Notes: generated by a model from the letters alone, not told the origin. A stretch of DNA of 64,000 nt from Macrocybe gigantea (GCA_011319805.1 SJRY01000260.1:1-64000), one strand, 5' to 3'. Positions 1 through 12,436 are shown, counted from the first letter of the stretch. Made by a program: numbers and translations.

Positions 1-2
1 TG

Positions 3-92
3 CGAGCTACCGAAGATTATGCGAAAATGATTGAAGACGATCCAGAGGATGCCACCCAGGTGCCCCTCATGATTCGCAGCCGATGTAATTAG
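3..92 (+). CDS. possible 3' end of a gene entering from the left
   Basis: A frame is open from the window edge for about 29 codons and closes at a TAG. The peptide is acidic and ends ...MIRSRCN. A possible GT donor lies after CCCAG near base 60. There is too little sequence to name it, and it could be chance. Confidence 0.2.
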   Translation, partial: RATEDYAKMIEDDPEDATQVPLMIRSRCN

Positions 93-326
93 ACAAGAAC
101 TTGGAGAGACCACCGACTCGACCACACATCAGCGAGAAAATTGAAGTGAAATGAGACCAGCGCTCTGTCGAAAACATCCCTCTCGACGGTCGCCACGAGA
201 TTATAGCTTGGTGCATGATGATTTGGTAGAAAAATACGACAATATTTTGACGATTAGGGATATGAGAGAAGTTATGATAACTTAGCACATGATCCATCTT
301 CGACGGACTGCACGGCGATGCGTAAA

Positions 327-1640
327 TTAGTAGTTCAAGGAGGTCAAGGCAATGTCTTCGTTGCCGTCGTGCGATGAGATTACATGCACGGTCGTAAAAA
401 CGGCAGAGGAGAACCTATCCGAGGTGCGTGTGTCCACTGGCATGGCCTCCATGTTCATGATTAGTCTACAGTTCTGCCAGAGTAGCGGTGAGCAATGCAA
501 GTCTAGGAGCAAAGGGAGAAGGCTTTACGGCTGAGCTCAGAACGGCCATATATATGCTGTTGCGTTTCGTTCAGTGCCATCGCTGAGAGCCATTACATGC
601 ACAGACTTACGGGGCAACAACTAGGTCAACTCGTCCTCCAGCCGGAGCCTCCTTTCTGAGGTTTGTAAAGAGGATGTGTACGAATACTGCGATAAGGACC
701 ACTTGACAGGGTCATCTGCATTAACGCGAGGCAAAGACAGAAAGAGCACGCACTCGACAATGCGACGAAAACAGAAGACGCGTCTCTGATGACTCGTGAC
801 CTTACTGGAACAGGATCAGATTCGCGTTTGCGGAACGTCATGAACCATAATGAGCATTGAGTCGCCGTTTCTGCCGCACTGCCCGAATCATGCTGAGAAA
901 TGATCGCGCCGGAAACAGAAAAAATGACCTACGCAACATAGGCTGCCTCAATTGGACCATTTTTAGGCAGACATCCACCAGTGAGCTGCAGACGGAGGAT
1001 TGATAGGCTGCCAAAATAGGCCGCGATGACTTCTTCCGTCACTACGAGAGCAACACAAGGAAGGACGGCACGCAAGCTGCGGTTGTATAGCGCATAGACT
1101 GATGGATGAAATGTTAGACGAACATGCTTTAAATGGACAAGTGAACGGGCAGAAAGCTCGCCTCGATGGAGTAAACTGATTTCAAGAGAAAGCAACAATA
1201 CCTGTGAGGCGGCGAGTAGAATCGCATACCATGCATGGCAGGTGTTTCGTGATTCTTCGTCGAGTGCGTGGAATCGAGAGAGGAAAACGATGTTGCTTCT
1301 GTGGAAATCGATCAATGTGAAGCAAGCATTTGCCATCTGAATGCGTACATCTGAGCAACCATGGCAATGTACCTCGAGACATAGTATTGCCACTTGACTA
1401 TCGAAGTGTTAGACTTCCTGTAGATTAGTCGTAGCACAGGATCAATAATGGAACCTTGCTTTTTCGACATAATCTTACCCCCAGATCAATTTGACTTCTC
1501 TCAACAGGTCAGATATCCATTCCCATAGCTGAAATACGAGAGCAGAACCTGAGATTGAGTGCAAATTGGATTCGACAATTGCTAGTCGCAAAGAGATTTT
1601 ACGTACAAGCGACGCTTTTGACCACGAACATAGTGCCCAT
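327..1640 (-). CDS. DUF6533-type multi-pass membrane protein
   Basis: This looks like a DUF6533 protein, a fungal family of unknown function with several membrane helices. The family N-terminal block is visible on the minus strand at about 1.4-1.6 kb (FQLWEWISDLLREVKLIWG), and it continues across an intron into KSNTSIVKWQYYVSRYIAM. A later block reads VYALYNRSLRAVLP near 1.07 kb, matching the family's VYALYNRS signature. The C-terminal stretch CRLIMNMEAM near 0.45 kb resembles the usual CRLILNLR end. I joined at least five exons by eye. The start at 1640 is the first ATG that splices in frame to the DUF6533 block, so the N-terminus is tentative. The intron before VYALYN has no clean GT donor. 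The function is unknown; the protein is predicted to be an integral membrane protein. Confidence 0.6.
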
Positions 1641-2648
1641 GTCTGATGCTTTTTGTCGCAAGAGGATATCAGGCTCCATGGTCCTAGTTCACAGGGCGAG
1701 GACAAGAAGGGTTACGAGCGCTGGAGTTCTAGCTAACAATTTATAAAATCCATTCCTCCAGGACGCTGAGATGATCAGGAACCGACATTTTCCGGTTTAC
1801 AAAAATTCTCCTGTTGTCGTAACCACGAGGTCGAATCCAGGGTTGCTCCTGAGCGCCGAGCTCGGAACGACTACACATACGGATGCAGGAGAGACGATAC
1901 ACAGAGAAAAGCCAGTGGATTGCCATTGACAGTAGACAAACGATGCAGCACGAGGGTCGGAGCACTAAGGTATAATTGGACGCAGAGTCGAAATGAGATG
2001 AAGCTCGTTCGCAAACATTATCAGCCCTGTATTTGACCCTGTTATCGTTGAGCTCATTCTCGGTAGTCGGCTCCGATGATGGACGCGTGACGCGTGAATT
2101 GTGCCCAAGGAGCAATCGCCGGATCCCAGCGAGATATACTTCAAAAATAACGGTGATTGACTCATGGCCGAATATAATGAGATATTCCAGTGAGTTGTAC
2201 CTTCTACCAATGAATTTCAGCCTGGAATCCAATACGGAATGAAAGACAAGTCCTTTGCAACCAGGACTATAGGCTCTGACATCTATGTGCAAGGCGGCGA
2301 CAAGCAGGACTATCGTTCATACAGTTCAGGACACCAGTGCGTCAATGAAGGCAAAGCTTCCATAGTCTTCACCAGACAAAGCCCATCGCCCTTACATCCA
2401 GCCAATTGTTCCTGCGGACCTTGCGGTATTGTCTTCCGGCTTGCCAGAGTGTTACTTCATGCATCTTTGAATGTGGCCCAATAGCGGCCCCAGCACGGGC
2501 CACCCCTTAGAGCCTTCACAGTATATATGTCTTCGATGTGCTAACCAGGGTGTCTAGCCTTCCCCATTGTTCGAAATGTGAGTAGCTCGTTTTCCCCTGC
2601 GAAGCGAAACCAATACTGACATGCATGCACCATAGAACTGTTACGACG
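1641..2648. other. about 1 kb with no assigned gene
   Basis: Open frames here are short and show no family signature. A GTGAGT...TACTGAC...CATAG intron-like stretch at about 2578-2633 may be the 5' intron of the next plus-strand gene. Confidence 0.4.
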
Positions 2649-3369
2649 ATGAGCAATACTGGTAACGGACATGTTTCTCCCGAATTACTCGCCAAGCTGT
2701 GAGTCTTTGCGCCACTTTGTCTCACTTTCAGTAGAAAGCTGATGATGCGAATTAGAGCCGACTTGATACGCGACTTGATTCCGCCAGATGGGCAAGCTTC
2801 AGCGCCAGCAGGGTTCTTCCGAGGGTACCACGCCTGGCACAGCGTCTAGCGAGTCGGAAAAGTTCCGTCAACGGCCAATACCTATCCAACGCCAGGCGGA
2901 TCCTCAATATATAGTCAATTGTTTCATGAGACAAAATGCTGGGTGAGTATCTATTGTTTTGCTCAATTACTTCGCACAGCTGTTAAGCATTGTCCGATTA
3001 GGTTCAGAAACGGAATTCCTTGGTATGGACGGCCGACCTACGAAGATTTCTGGTCTACCTTTGATTCCTCCATGTACCGAGCCTACCTACAGCACAGAGT
3101 TTCTGGGGCGCAAGGACAGGAGACAATGTTGCCCCGCCGTCCAGGTTCGGGAGAGGATAAACACCGTCCGGCGTGAGTCGGCAAGGCGGCCTCTAATCCG
3201 CAGCGTGCGGACCATGGGCCGGTTTATCATGGAAGCTCTTCACCGCCACAACGGGGCCCGCATCACACGCGCAGGTTCATTGTCTGGTGTAGCGTACGTG
3301 TACGTTGACCTGGTCGCATTTTACTTGGCTGCCATCATCAGAGGACATCCTCCATTACTGCTTTCTTAG
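2649..3369 (+). CDS. unrecognised multi-exon protein
   Basis: A chain of plus-strand exons separated by good splice signals: GTGAGT at 2699 with an acceptor near 2755 or 2787, and GTGAGTATCT near 2943 with an acceptor ATTAG just before 3001. The last exon stays open from about 3001 to the TAG at 3367-3369. It encodes a basic, Arg-rich stretch (RKDRRQCCPAVQVRER) followed by a hydrophobic C-terminus (VYVDLVAFYLAAIIRG) that could be a membrane helix. The acceptor before exon 2 is not settled, because the phases of the alternatives differ. An upstream exon before 2578 is likely. I recognise no family. Confidence 0.35.
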
Positions 3370-3579
3370 TAGGAAGCCGATTGATTCGGCTTCGTCGCTA
3401 TTTTTCGGGACAATTGTATCGTATCACGCATCTATATTCCTTCATTCCTCAATTCTGCGATTCATTACACTATATATTGCGCTTATAGTAAGGTCGATCA
3501 CTGCATCAATCAATTCTCGTGTATCCCGAGCGACATCACGAGTAACATAGATAATGAGAGGAAAACGAGGTATCTCAGC

Positions 3580-5355
3580 TTAGGCGGCGGCGGCTATGGT
3601 CCCTTTCAAACCGCCAATAGATGGCGCGAAGAAGTATTCCCCTCCCTTGGAAATGATAAAGTCCGGAAGGGACAGCTCCGCAGAAGGATCGTTGGGATTG
3701 GTACCAGTCAGCTTCCTTTCACCCTGTCCAATCAACGGGTCTAGACCGGGAACTTGGGATTGGGCGCCTGGAGGGAATGACGCGGCGTTCGCCCAACCTG
3801 TAACCAGAAGTGAGCGGCCCGATGAGGACAAGCAAAAAGAAAATTTACTCTTCTGGATGAAGGCGAAAGCCGTGCTGATGTTGCTTTGGTAGCACGCAAA
3901 CAGAAGACCTCGCCATGGGCCGTCTTCCCCGTACGTGCTCCTCTTTCGTTACTTCTGGGCCGAACTGGATACCACGCCGGGTGATACGACGATTATCCAA
4001 GGAAATGCCCAGGGATTCAAGGTCGGCACGGGGATTCGTCTTGCGAGTATGGGCAGCGAAGGGGCAAATCTTCTGGAAGTTACCTTCCGCGGCATAGGTG
4101 AAGTTATTGTTTCTGAGAGGAAGCTCTGCATTTCCGCCTTTTTGCAAAAGAGTTAGAAAATGCGTACCTCATGTGATCTGCCGCCAACTTAGGGTCGTCC
4201 TGGAATGGTGTCAAGTCTATGGGAGCACCTAAAGCGGAAAATAAGCGATATACACCGCTGGTGGACAGGTCGTCGACGTACCACTCTTCCACCGGCCTAC
4301 GAGCCGAGCGCCCAAAAGCTCGCTACCCTGCTCCTTGGCGAGCCCTGGAATAGACACGGGGTGATCCTTCAAGAATGTGTTGAACTCTGGTACTTGCTGG
4401 AACAGGTAGCGGAAGGCAAGGAAGCTGCCGTCGACCTGCCATGTAGGTCGGTTCGTCACGGGGTCACCTTGATGGCCAGTAATGATGGAACCGGCAGGGA
4501 CGGGAGTGGGGACCGGAGGAGGGTTCTTGTCAAATCCAATGATCGCGGGATTTGAAATCCCATCCAAGAAACCAAAGCTGTAAGCAAGAACAACTTACGT
4601 CACAGGGCAATATATGAAGTCGGGGACGGCGACTCACTGTTCATGGCCTGAGAATTTGTCTGGGCGGACGTCACCCACAATTGTGGTGATTTCCTTGATG
4701 GAAGCCGACTGAGTACCGAAGTTGAAAATTTGTTTCACTTGCTTGAACTTTTTGTCGACGGTGCCGTGGCTCTCTCCAGAAATGAGAATGATGCCATGGA
4801 TATCTTGGAGGAAAGCTGGATCCCAGTCTGGGACGAACGAGCTACCGGAACCGGTGCCTTTGTCCCCAAGCGACTCTGCATCAGCTTTCTGACCAAGTTT
4901 AAAATTTCCATCTGCGGCGCCAGTCAAAGTAGAATCATCGACGCCCATCTAAAAAATAGGCATGCGACTTAGCATATCAGCATCGCGGAAAGCGGCTAGG
5001 CGCCACTTACAGTTACGAATCCTTTGTGAGAGAAAGCGATGTTGACGCCAGCCATAGGGATCAGAGTCTTGTCACCTCGCTTCCTGTGGTCATCAATTTC
5101 CTTGCGGTCTTTCAGGACTTGAGATGTTGTCTCAATCAAGGGCACAAGTTTCAGGAGTTGGCTCCTGAATGCCGTGGAATTGGTGATTTGAAAGAAGAAA
5201 TATGTTTGGGTCTTCTTCGGGAGGCCACTCCTACACCAATGGATAGGTACAATGCATTTTTTGCTGAGACATAGAAGAGACCTACAAGATATCCCCTGGA
5301 TGTTATCAAGGTCGAGAGCCGGAACTGGTGTGGGTGGAATAGGCTGCTGAGACAT
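3580..5355 (-). CDS. DyP-type heme peroxidase
   Basis: Dye-decolorizing peroxidases use H2O2 and a heme to oxidise dyes and phenolics. The family block GFLDGISNPA, with the catalytic Asp of GxxDG, lies near 4.56 kb. The proximal heme-ligand His sits in CPFAAHTRKTNPR near 4.06 kb, and a conserved Arg block RITRRGIQFGPE lies near 3.95 kb. Five or more introns split it; the first is 5231-5285. The start MSQQPIPPTPVP precedes the family opening DNIQG. No signal peptide follows this ATG, and the in-frame upstream extension (MPCIFGWVRR...) is not a convincing one, so an intracellular enzyme is possible. At 5293-5296 the expected QGDIL is out of frame by one base in a C/G run (read as QGIS), so the first exon joins exon 2 in frame only with one more G. 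This could be an assembly indel or a real lesion. Confidence 0.9.
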
Positions 5356-7009
5356 GATGAGCTCCTTGGGTGATGCTGGAATTTGTGGTATGGGTTTGAA
5401 GAGGAAAGATTTACAATGTGCTAGCTGTTCAGGACGAGTGTGAGTTAAGCACAACGCCTTATATATGATAGCAAGTAAGTGTCGCCGTACCCATCCGAAT
5501 ATGCACGGCAAACGTAAGACCGTTCTTACGAGATGCGACTATTGAGGTATACACAAAGCGATGCATTGATGCGTTGTTTGCGCAAACTCTCGGGTATCTT
5601 GGCTTTGTTTCGGTAGGCTTGTTCAGGACAAAAACCCGAGTATGGCGGAGACAGAGTCAGGTTTGAACTCGAAAATCGGACTGAGAACACGCAATTGGGG
5701 AATTATCATCTTGAATCGGTCGAACAAGGCACAGGAGGCGAACAGAAAACGGAAGACTTGGAAAAAAGTAACGTTGTCCTCCCCATCACGTCATTCACCG
5801 CAAGGAGTTTCATAAAGGGCGTAGAGCGGTAAGCACACACCTCCGGACCCGGACCGACCTGGAAACATAGCGGCATACTTCTCGGGTTTGACACGTAATT
5901 ATGAATGCGCGCTCTCTCCGAAAACGAGCTGTACAAAGAGTTCACTACCGAGACATCACTTCCGCTCCGATAATGTCGGTGTCTTCGGCGTCGTGCACAG
6001 GCCCGATGGAATGAAACGATAAGCATCACAAGTATGCGATTCAAACCCCATTGCGGACCGTTCACCGTCGGTGGCGATCAGTGCGCAGTCTCACAAAAGA
6101 CACGCAGTGGGCTTCGGTTTCTGTGAAACGCATGGAATTTGGGAAAGACACCGCCTTTAACGGGGATCCAGACCGAAAGATGATGAGGCGGAGAGAAGGC
6201 AAGCCCATTGAGAGAACGTAATTGCGAGCATCCGTCGCTCGGTCCAGCTCACCTTCTCTCTAATATCGGGCTTAATCTGATGCATGGACACAGGTCAACC
6301 TTGACGCCAGCGCCCGCTGAAGTTCACGGGCTCATGCCCTAGGCTCAGGTGGCTGTAGCTGTGCGACCCAGCGCTGACATCAAGAAAGTTATGTCAAGTG
6401 TCAGGTGGTGACAATGAGCCACGTACTTAGCTAACGGATTTGAAACCGACCTTCGGGATGCATGGATGTCAATTTACGTGTCGTGGGTGGCGACAGTGTG
6501 CCGAATAACTTGGAAGAACTTGTGTCTGGTACAAGAGAAATTTCACTACAGCTAAGTTTTGTCGAGGTGATGTTGTTGGACAGGAAGTGCCTTGGAGTCT
6601 GGGGATCGAGCAACGAATGCCTTTTCCGATGTGATGCGGCGAGAAACACCCAAAAGAGGATAAGCCAGCGCCGACTCGGGGAAGACAATGCCGCTCATCC
6701 TCTTCATGAAGAGAACGGGAGTACTGAAGACGTCTATAAGGCACGATGGATGAAGGAGGCACAGGAACGACGAATAGAGTCTGTTGAGTGGTGAAATACG
6801 GTTAGGACAGCTCCCAATGAACGATCTGTTCCCCACGAAGGGATGCAACTGCCACCATCATAGGTGTGTCGTATGGCAGGTTACTTGGTCACTAATTTCT
6901 CCGGCAGCAGGGAGAAAAGTTCAGTAATCGCGAGTAGGCTATTGGGTCGTCCGAAGGGGAGGAGAAAAGAGCCAGCCAAACAAAGCCAAGCAAGTTTTAC
7001 GATCCTGCG
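5356..7009. promoter_or_regulatory. divergent intergenic region, DyP / methyltransferase
   Basis: About 1.65 kb separates the starts of two divergent genes and should hold both promoters. The open frames (5706-6065 minus, 6462-6794 plus) have no family signature or splice pattern. I see no clear TATA or element worth naming. Confidence 0.35.
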
Positions 7010-8072
7010 ATGAAACTCAGTGCTGCGTTCAGCGTCCTCTTGGACCTCCGTTTTGCCCTTCAGAATGCCCTGCTGCCCACCTTCCTTGCCGTACTTCGTG
7101 CACCCTATCTACTATTCAATAAGGATGCCATCTCACGACTCTTCATGGCTAAGCTCTGGGTTACCTTTGGAGACGGCGTTGATGGCAATGGTAAACCCGT
7201 CAAGGAGCATTTGATCACGCCAAACGCGTATGGGGTCGTGCTGGACATTGGCGCAGGTTTAAAGATTTTCTTTCGTCTACATATCTATTGATCTCATCTG
7301 ACTAAGTCGGGTGCTTCTACTTTTTTTCATCTGCCATGCAGGACACGGGCATACATCGCGATACTTGGACCGTACTCGCGTAACGAAATATATCGCGCTG
7401 GAGCCAAACGCGCACATGCACACTGATTTGCGCTCCGTCGCAAACGAGGCCGGGTTCACCGAAGCGGATGGGTCATTGCTGATCCTGTCCTGCGGAGCAG
7501 AAGACATTGAGTCGATCTGCTCTTCCATGAATGAGGATGTCGGCCGGCATCAGCCTCCTGTAGACACACTCATCTCAATCCTCTCGCTCTGCACCATCCC
7601 ATCTCCAGAGCGGACCCTTTTCAGGCTTGTCAAAGACGTGCTGAAGCCCGGTGGACAGTTCCTGTTCTACGAGCACGTCTTGAGTGACAGAAGCGATGTT
7701 GCGTGGTGGCAGAAATTCTGGGCGCCGGTGTGGCAGATCGCTTTCGATGGCTGCCGGATGGATCGGCCTACTCATCGTTGGGTTGAGAGAATGCCCTTTG
7801 AAGAAGGTGCGGATGAGGGGAGCATGTGGGGCGAAAGTAAAATGTGGGGAAAGGAAGGAGAGCCAGAGGAGGACTTGTTCTTCCACAGGGTCGGCAAGTT
7901 CAACAAAGTAAGTGCCTGAATGCAGCAAGGTTAGAGGTCAAGGATTGTAGTTACGATACCACTCGTTCCTGGATTGCTGGATTGCTATACTAACTCGTGC
8001 TGTCAGTATCACACCCTTTCTCTGCGCAAAAATGTATCATCTGAGCAATTGGAGTTTCTTAAGATCTGTTGA
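7010..8072 (+). CDS. class I SAM-dependent methyltransferase (METTL7-like)
   Basis: The glycine-rich SAM loop DIGAGHGHTSRY is formed across the first intron (7257-7341). It is followed by an acidic strand end (YIALEPNAHMH) and the post-I block ISILSLCTIPSPERT, then LKPGGQFLFYEHV, as in Ubie/METTL7-type small-molecule methyltransferases. The N-terminal about 45 residues contain a hydrophobic helix (LRFALQNALLPTFLAVL), consistent with membrane association. The last intron, 7908-8006, has GTAAGT, a TACTAAC branch site and TGTCAG. Splicing it replaces an early TGA at 7917 with a 21-residue tail ending at 8072. The substrate is unknown. Confidence 0.8.
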
Positions 8073-8313
8073 AATGCGATTTGAAAAGTAAGACCGTCGA
8101 ATCAGTGCAGGACGGTCACACGGTCTTGTCTCCTTCACAGCGACCTAAAAACAGCTGGTTACAGCATACCGTTGATACGCATCTTGGCCTAGCCGCCTAG
8201 ATCCAGACATTGGAAAACATGATGTGATCACATCTGCAGGTTATAATGCCTGGTTGTGGGAAGGATTAGGATGACCTTGATTTCGACCGTAATACTCGCT
8301 TCGAGGTGCAAGC

Positions 8314-10184
8314 ATGTGGAATTTCCCTCGAGGACATCGCTCTGTCGTCTCGTCGACCTCGAATGCCCAGCATTGGATGAGTTGCAATACATTTTATGGT
8401 CCCTACAACCAGCGCGCTCTCGACTTTCGACGTTTCTTTCTGTCTATCGTTCTGGACGCGGATGCCGACAAAGACTTTGCTGGTATACGCTTGGTAATCG
8501 TGCACGAGGAGGACGAACACTTTGATGCTTTCGTGCGTTTCTGAGCACTGATGCCTGCTGAGAGATTGACCAGCGCCTGCACCAGTGGATAACAGAAGTG
8601 CATCCATCTGCAACTGTCGGCTCAGCCAGTCATCTGCGAGCCGCTCTTCGACAACGGCAGGAAAACGCGCGCAAGCGAAGACGGCTCATCGAAGAAGGCT
8701 CCAACTCGAAGAGCACGTCTCCACTATGCACCATCGTCTTTGAGGTCGTCGCAGATCCTTCTACCGCATACCCGGACGCATGCTATCTGGCGGTGCGTCC
8801 CCGATACATATGGACGAGACCTGTTCGCGTCGCCTTTGAATGCGTAGTGTTCCCCAATGACGTATCCGGATGCCTCGCGCTCGACCTCCGCTCATCGAGC
8901 CTTATAACCGACATCGTCATCCCTGGCTCTCGTCCATATGCCACCGAGGACGAAAACAGAGCATGTGAGATTAGAGTTTTGCCAGCTATCCGCGGAAAGC
9001 GTTCGTCTTTTGGCACTCGTCTCCCAAAAGACATCCTCAAGCGCGTTGCCGAACATCTGCTTGACACACCGAATCATGCCACGACACTTCGTTTGATGGG
9101 GCTCGTGTGCAAGAGATGGTCGGACGACGTTTTCAATGTCTACTTTGAGTACATGCTCTGGTACCAGCCGCGGAAATTCATGCCTGACCGTTGGTACCTC
9201 ATCACCCAAGCGTTGGCAAGGAGGCCCGACAGGGGAAGGCTCGTAAAATCATACTACTTTGCGATCGTGATTGGTGACCGATGGGAAAGACGAGAGATCA
9301 GGAAAGCCATACGCATCATACCGTCCGTTCGCAGGATTTATATGGATTATTGTTATTTCTCTATCAATTCCAGCCTGGTCAACGCCTTTGGCAAGCTTCG
9401 GGACGTTGAGATCTTCTCGTACCAAGGCGATCGACAAATGCCAATTTCCCTCTGGATCCCCAAACTGGACGATATCCGTCACCTTGCTATGAGCTGGCCG
9501 AAGTTAAGAATACTCAGCATATGCAACTGGATGACCGCGACCACGGGCTTCGCATCTCGTATTGCTAAAATGCCTTCCATTTTATCCGTTATCAAGGGTC
9601 ACAAGGTAATCATGCTTCACAGAGGTTTTGCGGCGAATCTAATCTGGACTCCTTTACAGCAGATACTAAAGTTGGAGGAGCTAACATTGGCTCATGGAGT
9701 CATTGTCCGGAGCAAAGAACTCCTCCGTTTCCTCCCCAACACAGGGTCCTATCTCCGGACCATCGACTTCTCGTACCTCGATATCGAGCATGCCGCCTTC
9801 CGAGATTTCCTCCATCAAGTCGCGCCGACTTTGCAACATATAAAGCTGGCATACGTCACGGAGATGCATCGCGGAAATGATGATCATGCTCTAGACATAG
9901 CAGTCTTTCGCATGCGCTCGCTCACCACCGCTCACATTGACGGCGATCTGATCAGTGATCAGTTCATTGGCAGCAAACCGCCTTCGGAGAAACCGGGCGA
10001 GGTCTGTAGAGTGGTCACTCAGAACACCCCTGACGTGAACCCCCTGGGCCTACCCAACGCGTTGAGGCGAACCGGGTGGAATTCTATTACTTGTTACGGA
10101 CTCAATCTTTTCATGCTCGATTTTCTATTGCCGGACGTGTCGTTCGTGGCCCAGGTGAGAAACCTCGAGGTCCGTTTGTTGTAG
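8314..10184 (+). CDS. F-box-like / LRR-type protein
   Basis: A long exon (8586-10184) carries an F-box-like motif, RLPKDILKRVAEHLL...LMGLVCKRWSDDVF, near 9.02-9.13 kb. About 300 residues follow with leucine-rich spacing, as in the fungal F-box proteins that pick substrates for SCF ubiquitin ligases. The frame at 8598 has no ATG before the F-box, so an upstream exon is needed. An intron at 8533-8585 (GTGCGT...CACCAG, 53 bp) joins in phase an exon starting with the ATG at 8314. The start is therefore inferred. The end may also continue past 10184, because CAG|GTGAGA sits near 10155. It lies 240 bp after the methyltransferase, on the same strand. Confidence 0.55.
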
Positions 10185-10349
10185 GGTCGTGGAATGTACC
10201 GCTAAACCTCCATGATAAGCATCCAACAAACGACTTGTTATGCTTCATATCTATCTGCTATTTGATCCAGGCAGGGTATTGCACGAGATAATTGCATTTA
10301 ACTATTGGCCGAATCGAGAGCTTTCCCAAAATATGGTATTCAGTCAGAT

Positions 10350-12436
10350 TCGGATCTAGCTTTCTAAAACGCGGTGGAACAATTTACCTGCACCTACCAA
10401 GAGTTCTGCGGAAGTCATGACAGGCCTGATAGTCGGCTCTCCTAACTCCGTGACATTGAACGACATCTCGATACTCTCCGTCCATCTGGGCCAGAATGGG
10501 ATCACATCCGACTTAATAAATTTTTGATTCGGATTCAATGAAACGGTAAAATCCGAGAACGAGCCTGAAAATGAACTGGTAAAAATGGGATTGGTGAGCG
10601 TTCGAGGACCGAAAGGATTCTTCCTGATGGATTGAACACCTTAGGGTCAAGACAATGCGATAGATAGCCATAACGTGGCTTACATGGGAAAGTAATAGGG
10701 CAGGTCCGCACCATGCGCCCCAGGTGGCACAGAAAATTGGCCCTAAAGGACCTAAGATGGAAAAATTCTAGCAGCGAGATCCGCGACGTACCTTGAAAGA
10801 CTGCCCTCCAAATGCACGGAGCAAGTAGTAAGTAGGACAAGTAAATAACGCTGGTTGTCTCGTTACTCATGCTGCTAATTCATTTGACCTAGTGGAACTC
10901 ACATTCCCCGATTATGGCCACGATTTGTGCATAATTGTTACCAAATGAATGGTACATTGACTCCACAGCTTTTATTTCCTGTTGGCCAAAGGTTGGGAAG
11001 AGATCATGGATGGAGATATTTCCCGTGTATGGGCCAAACGCCAGTCCTTGCGAATTTGTTACTGCTAGGACAGCCTTCTGTGAGAGAAAGGTTCGGAACT
11101 CAGCGGTTGAGAGATGGAATAGCAGCGCCTACTCCATTAATCCTACTTTTTTTCAACGCCTCAGTGGGTTGTTGAGAAATGAAAGTCCCATTAACGACGG
11201 GTGCGAAAAGAAAGACGCCAAAGAGTTTGTGGGCCAGTACGTCGAAGGTGATCTTTTGCAGAACGTCGATGCCGACGGTCCGTAAACACGCCAACGCATC
11301 AAGCGCAGAGGAACAACTATGCGCAGTCCGCCAGCCGCGGGTCATTGCGAGTCTAAACAGGTTTCTTACCTCGTTCGATGGACATTTAAATAATCATACA
11401 GAGCCTAACAAACCAACTCAACGTCCCATCACGGCAACGCTCGTGAGACATCAAACCTTACCTCAAGAATCGGCTCGACATACCAATATTGAGCTGAAAG
11501 GAATTCCGAGCTGAGGATCGCTCCTCTGAACAATGACGGTGTGGTCCTCCCATTATTTGCAATGACATGATATAAAACAGAACCAGCGCCTACATCTTCT
11601 ATGAGCCGGAAGAGCGCATTTGCAAAAGAAGAATTGCTGGTCAACTACGAAACTAGTCAGCCGTCGTGGGTAAAACAGTATCCAAAGGAAGAACCGCACG
11701 GAGTCCAACGTTCAGTGCACCGTCACGCTTCACGTTCTTCCGAGCAAGGAAGCCCAGTACGCCCAATCTATACTGAACCACCACAGTGATGACGCTGTTG
11801 TTTGATTCCCGCACCAGGTCTGCACCAGTTATATATGCTCCACTGCAATTGAAGTATAAGAAATACATAAGAGACTGACGGAACACGGCAGTACCCGTGA
11901 ACCCAAACGACAACTGGAAAATCCATAGTCACTCCAAGAGGACCTGGAGCATACACACTGAAATGTGGTAGGTCACATAGGGACGCCCATCTCAGAACAA
12001 TTGCATACCTGAGAAAAAGGCAGTCTTCTGAAGGACGGCTTGCCGCGGACCTGCGTCCCTCAAGAGAGGTATTTGTCGGAGAAACATCAATCTGAGAACA
12101 AGGAGGAGGTTGCGTGTTTGCTAGTTGAACACCCTCTGCACGTTGGGGGTGTCGAGGACTTCTCCAGCGAAGATTTCCTAATATAAGATCAGTTCGCTGA
12201 GCCACCGCTGAGTGTTGCCGAGCCAAAATGTACCGGTTGGAGGTGCGGCGTAACGAATTCCGAGGAACTGCAAGATCCGAGTGGTCGAATTGAACGCCCC
12301 CGTACTTTGCGTATCCCAGGTCGACGGTCGGACTGGCGCTGTAGCCAACAGTTCGAATAGATGCGAAGCAAACGAGGGCGAGGTAGAAAACGAGTAAGAG
12401 CAACATAACGAAAAGGCGATCTCCACGACCCAACAA
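10350..12436 (-). pseudogene. decayed type-B carboxylesterase/lipase
   Basis: Seven or more exon blocks match the fungal carboxylesterase family in order: a hydrophobic N-terminus (RLFVMLLLLVFYLALVCF), FLGIRYAAPPTG, PSEDCLFL|SVYAPG, VVVWVHG|GAYITGADLV (oxyanion loop), VVVQYRLGVLGFL, then GLLDQ, AGSVLYHVIANNG, CLRTVGIDVLQ, CPTYYLLRAFGGQSFK and GQFSVPPGAHGADLPYYFP. Introns with GT...AG ends join most blocks in phase. Two defects stand out. Between GLLDQ and AGSVLYH (about 11.59-11.66 kb) the stretch that should hold GGDP...GESAG, with the catalytic Ser, is absent; only about 55 bases are present. Near 12297-12301 the frame shifts in a run of five C, between YAKY and GAFNSTT. A catalytic esterase is not possible as read. 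The 3' end is approximate. Confidence 0.75.

Noticed and set aside
1830..1860. Possible tRNA T-loop (GGTCGAATCC)
   Set aside because: No matching D-loop, anticodon stem or acceptor stem nearby.
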